A stretch of 64,000 nucleotides of DNA from Stichopus chloronotus (Eukaryota; Echinodermata; Holothuroidea; Aspidochirotida; Stichopodidae): positions 18,081,358-18,145,357 of the forward strand of contig SFZH01000008.1 in NCBI GenBank assembly GCA_021234535.1, given 5' to 3'. Made by a program: the position numbers and the translations under genes. The number at the start of each line of letters is the position of its first letter. The first letter of the stretch is position 1. Positions 60,001 to 64,000 of this stretch are shown in pieces. Below the pieces are notes generated by a model. The model made no database searches, had not been told where the DNA came from, and was given only the letters and a program-made list of their open reading frames with translations.

Positions 60001-60477
60001 ATCATGTAAGCAATCGCATAGTGTCTGAAATAAACAAAACTTGTATGGAGAGCAGTTCCAATAAAACAAATGAGCAAACCATCCATTGATGGCAGAAAGT
60101 TGAAAGAAACAGGGAGACAAAAATTTGAGCAAGGAGAAAATGGGTTTAGCAAAACATTTTCAATGGTAAAAAAGGGAAAATTTGTACCAGTGCTATGACC
60201 TAGGTTTCCAATATAACCCAGCCAATAGTTTCTATGCTTTTTATTTTTGTGAAAGGACCTACTGTTCAATAAAACTGCTGTTGATGGGGCCAGGAGAGGG
60301 GAGGGAGGATAGGAGAAGAGGAGGTATTGATCCGCTGAGGTACATAGTCCTATTAAGATAATATTTCAGTTTGGGATGTCATCTTTAAAGAGTGACTTCA
60401 TACTCCTCTTGCTGAGTATGTCAGGGAGACTCCTTTTCTTTTTGAAATTGTTCCTAAACTCAGGACTACAACAATAT

Positions 60478-60846
60478 GTAAAATTGAAATAGTGTGTTCA
60501 GAATGAACCAACATGGCATGCAAAGAAAATTTAATTTGTTGTTTTAACCATTCAATCTCACCAATTATCATCAGTAATTGCTTCATCTCCGCATAATGTT
60601 TAATGTTTAAGATGAGTTATGTAAGATCTATCATTTGGATTTTTTAAAATGTGGTTGAACAAATTGTTCTTGAGTAATTGATCACAGAACTGTTTGTGAT
60701 AAACTGACTTCTTGAAAGAATGCAACCATTCTGCCATATTTTGAATAATCTATCACCCTGTTTCCATAAATATTGGTTTTAAAAATAAGGTTTTTTTTTC
60801 CTGAGAACAAAATCAATATTCCCTTAAAATTCTCTTGGTCCGAATC
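60478..60846 (-). repeat. Repeat family D, copy 3, inverted
   Basis: Reverse complement gives AAACAGGGTGATAGATTATT, CAGTTCTGTGATCAATTACT, ACAATTTGTTCAACCACATT and CTTTGCATGCCATGTTGGTT in the same order as copy 2. Part of it is open in frame on the minus strand, but that frame is not conserved in other copies. Confidence 0.65.
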
Positions 60847-61366
60847 CACTCATCCTTTTGTATTCATCTTTCCTTACACAACCCTAGTGTCTCTTGAAAG
60901 CCTGTGAGGTTAAATAAAAAGTTTTCACTTTCTACATCATGATTCATTTTGAAGATTTCTTTACTTTTTCCTCTCAGGGAAATTTTTAACATACTCTACT
61001 TACAAAACATTCATGAGCAATCTCAAAAAGAGGACTGTAAAATCCTTGTAAACAAATGTACAGTGTGTTAGTGTACAGTGTGCATTTTACCTCCTTCTGT
61101 TTGCCCCTAAGGTCACACAATCAGAGAATAATAGACGAATTGTTTCCCTTTGGCTCATTTCTCCTATTCATCACATCTCAGACTTTTTAGGTCACTCTTT
61201 TGGTGACCCTGCAAGATGCTGTTCTCTTTTTCTTTCTTTTTTGAATGACATTCTTTTTGGTACCCGTCACACTGGGCTAGTCCTTTTGAGCTGCTGGTGG
61301 AATTAAGAGTTGAGATTTGGTGACCTGTGACTCCTTCATGTATGTGTGTGCCTCCCGATGTATACT

Positions 61367-61388
61367 TCTCTCTCTCTCTCTCTCTCTC
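61367..61388. repeat. TC dinucleotide microsatellite
   Basis: Uninterrupted TC run of 11 units. Confidence 0.97.
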
Positions 61389-64000
61389 ACCACTCTGTTT
61401 GTCTGTCACTGTGTGTGACTGCCAACTGTGTAAATTTTAATAAGACCAGAGCTCAAACTACAGACAGAGCTGCTTTAGAATAGATAGTAGGTGCATTATC
61501 TGTAGTGGTTTATGGTTTTGTGATAATGCATGAGGCCCTGTTGGTTGTTAGGTAATTTACACTGTGCTTCACCTTGCCAAAAGCACACTACTTGAGTTTG
61601 TATGAAAAACTCTGCCCTGGATACAATGAGCTGAATTTTTAACCCTCTATGCTGTACATGTAGTGTTAGATACTCCAGTCTATGATGGAAGTTGCTTACA
61701 CATCTGCTTGCTGAAAGATTCTTGAGATTTGGCTTCTGCCGCACAGTGCAGTGCAGTTCCTTGACACACACACATACGCAGACCAACATCATCCCAAGAC
61801 AGCTGTGTCATAGAAAAGAAGAGCAGTGCTGTAGTTTACCTTGCATGGTTTATTGTACAAGGGAGAGCCAACTTCAGTGAGGGATATATGCTGGAATTTA
61901 ATTGTGGATATACTGCTCAAAATCATCTGTAAGATCTTTCTTTTTGTGATGAGGAAGGAGTTTTGGTTTGTCTGTCTCATGACTTTTCCGTGAAATTCAA
62001 GAAAAAGACTGCAACGGTAAGATATCCTCGTCTTTTCAGCCCCTTGTTGTTGGTTGGTTGTTTGTGATATCCGTCAGTGCGTGTGCATAATCTTAAGAAG
62101 TATCACAAGCATTCAGTTGTTTGCCCAACCCGGTGTGGAGTACTATACGTACTAGACTGCACGTGTGTAATGTAACCTTGTAAGCTATTGAGCTTGTTGG
62201 TGTTGACAATGACAGGTAAACAGCAATTGATATTAAATGTGTGCATAAATGATGAAACATTACACTTTCTTAGAGCGCTGAGGTGTTCATGAATGTTATA
62301 TATCATTGAGCAAATGTAGCCCAAGACTGCAGGTGTGTAGTAATGCATTTACATCAAATGACTTATTAGGAGGAGGCTGATCTTTTTCAGCGAAGAAGAA
62401 AGATTCAATTGTCATACTGCGGCTTTTCATCAACAGTTAAGTTCGCTTGTGGAAGGAGGTGTAGGTGTGGCTATTAATTTAAGCATCCTGGGGGCTAGTA
62501 TGCGTACCATTATCTCTTCCGCAAATTTGAGATGTGATTCCTTGAATTTAAATGAACGCAATTTAGAAGATTTGAATCTCAGGATTTACATTTACAATAA
62601 AATGTGTTGAGAGAGGAGCCTGACTTTGTATGAAAGTACTATACCAATATCATTGCAACAGTGTCTAGTCAAGGACATTACCATGTTGCATGACGTAGAG
62701 CGGGCTGTGAATACGCTCCAAGATTTCTACCTTTTATTCAGAAAAAGGTCATTGAACAGTAATGTGTCGAGTGGCGTTGTTAAGATCGCAAATCTGCGAA
62801 TCCACGTGAAAAAGGTATCTTCACTTGTTGGCCTATGTCCAGCTTCATTCTAATGCATTTCTCATAGCAGATATTTGACCATTCACAGCCGTGTAGATCA
62901 ACCCCCCCCCTCCCCTGCCGTCTCACCAAGTGCTGCCAATGATAGCTCAAGATCTCTGCCTTTTCCTGACCGAGTGAAGATTGCTCACAACCAATGTAGG
63001 GAAAATGGGCAAGCACAGGACTTGTGGGCATACCAGTATTATGCATAACAGTAAGACGTACACAGCACTACTTGCATGGATTTGAGTCTTGAGATAAGTA
63101 ATGTTTTGTTATACCTGCACAATTTACAGCTCACTGTTCCCAGACATACCTGCAGTATCAGATCAATAATCCGAATACATGTGTACACACACACAGATTG
63201 CTGCTGTGTGGTGTTTCAATGCAGAGGGATACCAATGAATAGGTCAACATACAGCTTATTATTTTGGGTTAAGGTCATTTTAATCCTTAGTTCCTCCTAG
63301 TGATTCCTTACAATAGTGGAGGTGAAGTCTTATGTTCTGGGACAGTTTCATTCAAGAATTGAGAATAGCCATGTTTCATCGGAACACCTACTGTGCAATG
63401 CGATACCAACAACTCTTTCTTTGTTGCAATGTTCCTTGGTAACAGTTTTTTTGGTATTTCAGGGAATAGTTACCAAGTACTTGTGAGATTTAGTTGATTT
63501 CACTCTATATCCAGTGGCTGCTTATTACTATCCAGGTAAATTAAGGGGCTATCGCCCACATTCCACTGGTCTTCTTGGTATATCGGTATATGATAAAAGT
63601 ATCAATGGGCAGAAATAGGAACCACATACACCTCCACCCCTCTATCTCTTTCTAAACCACTCATCAATAAGAAAATGCTCATGGACCATGGCGTAGTATA
63701 ATCTTTGCATTGGCTTGCTCTCTTGATCTCCATGAAATATTTTACAGCTTTCTGATTGTTCGTTTAAGTGTAGCTGTCTTTATGCTTTATTTAAATCACT
63801 TTTCATGTACATTACTCGAATGCACCAAAGTTAGATCTTATCAATGTTTCTAAAATGTTCCACGCAAGAGTCTCCAGAAGGGTCTCTAAGATATATGCCA
63901 CCACCATGTGTGGCTGTCAAAACTGGTGCTGTCAGAAATAGGTACATGTACAGTACATCATGGGTTCCATGTGCAGTATGTATTTTGATGGTCACAGCTT

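Larger units (their letters stand above)
57067..64000. other. Probable intron of the SAM-exon gene, no further exon recognised
   Basis: I looked for kinase-domain signatures (glycine loop, HRDLAARN, DFG, APE) on the plus strand and saw none. Contents are family D copy 3 (60478-60846, inverted), a TC microsatellite (61367-61388) and a short C tract (62902-62910). The ORFs at 57603-57896 and 62626-62853 have no recognised domain. Confidence 0.4.

Overview
This is a gene-poor, AT-rich animal nuclear DNA window with long non-coding stretches, spliced exons (AG acceptor, GTAAGT-type donor), decayed transposons and many short interspersed repeats. The style (frequent AGGCCTA words, the AGGTCAAAGGTCA-bearing repeat family, hAT and TTAAAGGGG-ended MITE-like elements) suggests a marine deuterostome, most likely an echinoderm and perhaps a sea cucumber. 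That placement is from pattern memory, not from a search. No rRNA, tRNA, CRISPR or bacterial gene is visible. Almost all long ORFs are chance reading through introns and repeats. | Left end (1-7400, minus strand): the most interesting locus. It holds at least 16 very short putative exons, each bounded by AG and GT splice signals, each 24, 33, 36 or 39 nt long, and each read in the same phase (1-1). They encode Thr/Ser-rich peptides of the type DATAVTSGDST and DATTVTSGDIST. Thirteen lie in a tandem array at about 190-217 bp spacing (2450-4956). Related single exons lie at 11-46, 6362-6385 and 7360-7398, and a decayed copy at about 5250-5300. Any number of these could be skipped or included without breaking frame, so this looks like a micro-exon cassette array building a variable-length, probably O-glycosylated stalk or mucin-like segment. 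The gene runs off the left edge and its first exon is not recognised. | 7400-24500: repeats and simple sequence, with a degenerate CR1-like LINE reverse transcriptase on the minus strand (9070-9858), a 46-nt hairpin (7807-7852), a CpG-rich patch near 10.7 kb, an AGGCCTA-rich patch near 16.6-17.1 kb, and a spaced GTGACGTACGTAAC/GTGGACACC motif series (22.4-23.6 kb). | 24500-57100: dispersed repeats. The dominant family is a non-autonomous element with a 5' hairpin, a GT-rich microsatellite, tandem 145-bp monomers carrying AGGTCAAAGGTCA (a perfect DR1 nuclear-receptor half-site pair), and a 3' hairpin AAAGCCTTTTGGCTTT. About ten loci are seen. The architecture is that of Helentron-associated (pearl/Tsp/DINE-like) elements. 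Three further repeat families of about 350-600 bp with two to five copies each, a 508-bp hAT-like MITE with an 8-bp target duplication, and a near-identical direct duplication of about 220 bp are also present. | Right end (55500-64000, plus strand): one convincing conventional coding exon, 55523-55761. It carries the start codon and a SAM domain most like the N terminus of activated CDC42 kinase (ACK/TNK2). The rest of that gene (kinase, SH3, CRIB, UBA) is not visible and presumably lies downstream; the remaining 8 kb reads as intron with repeats.
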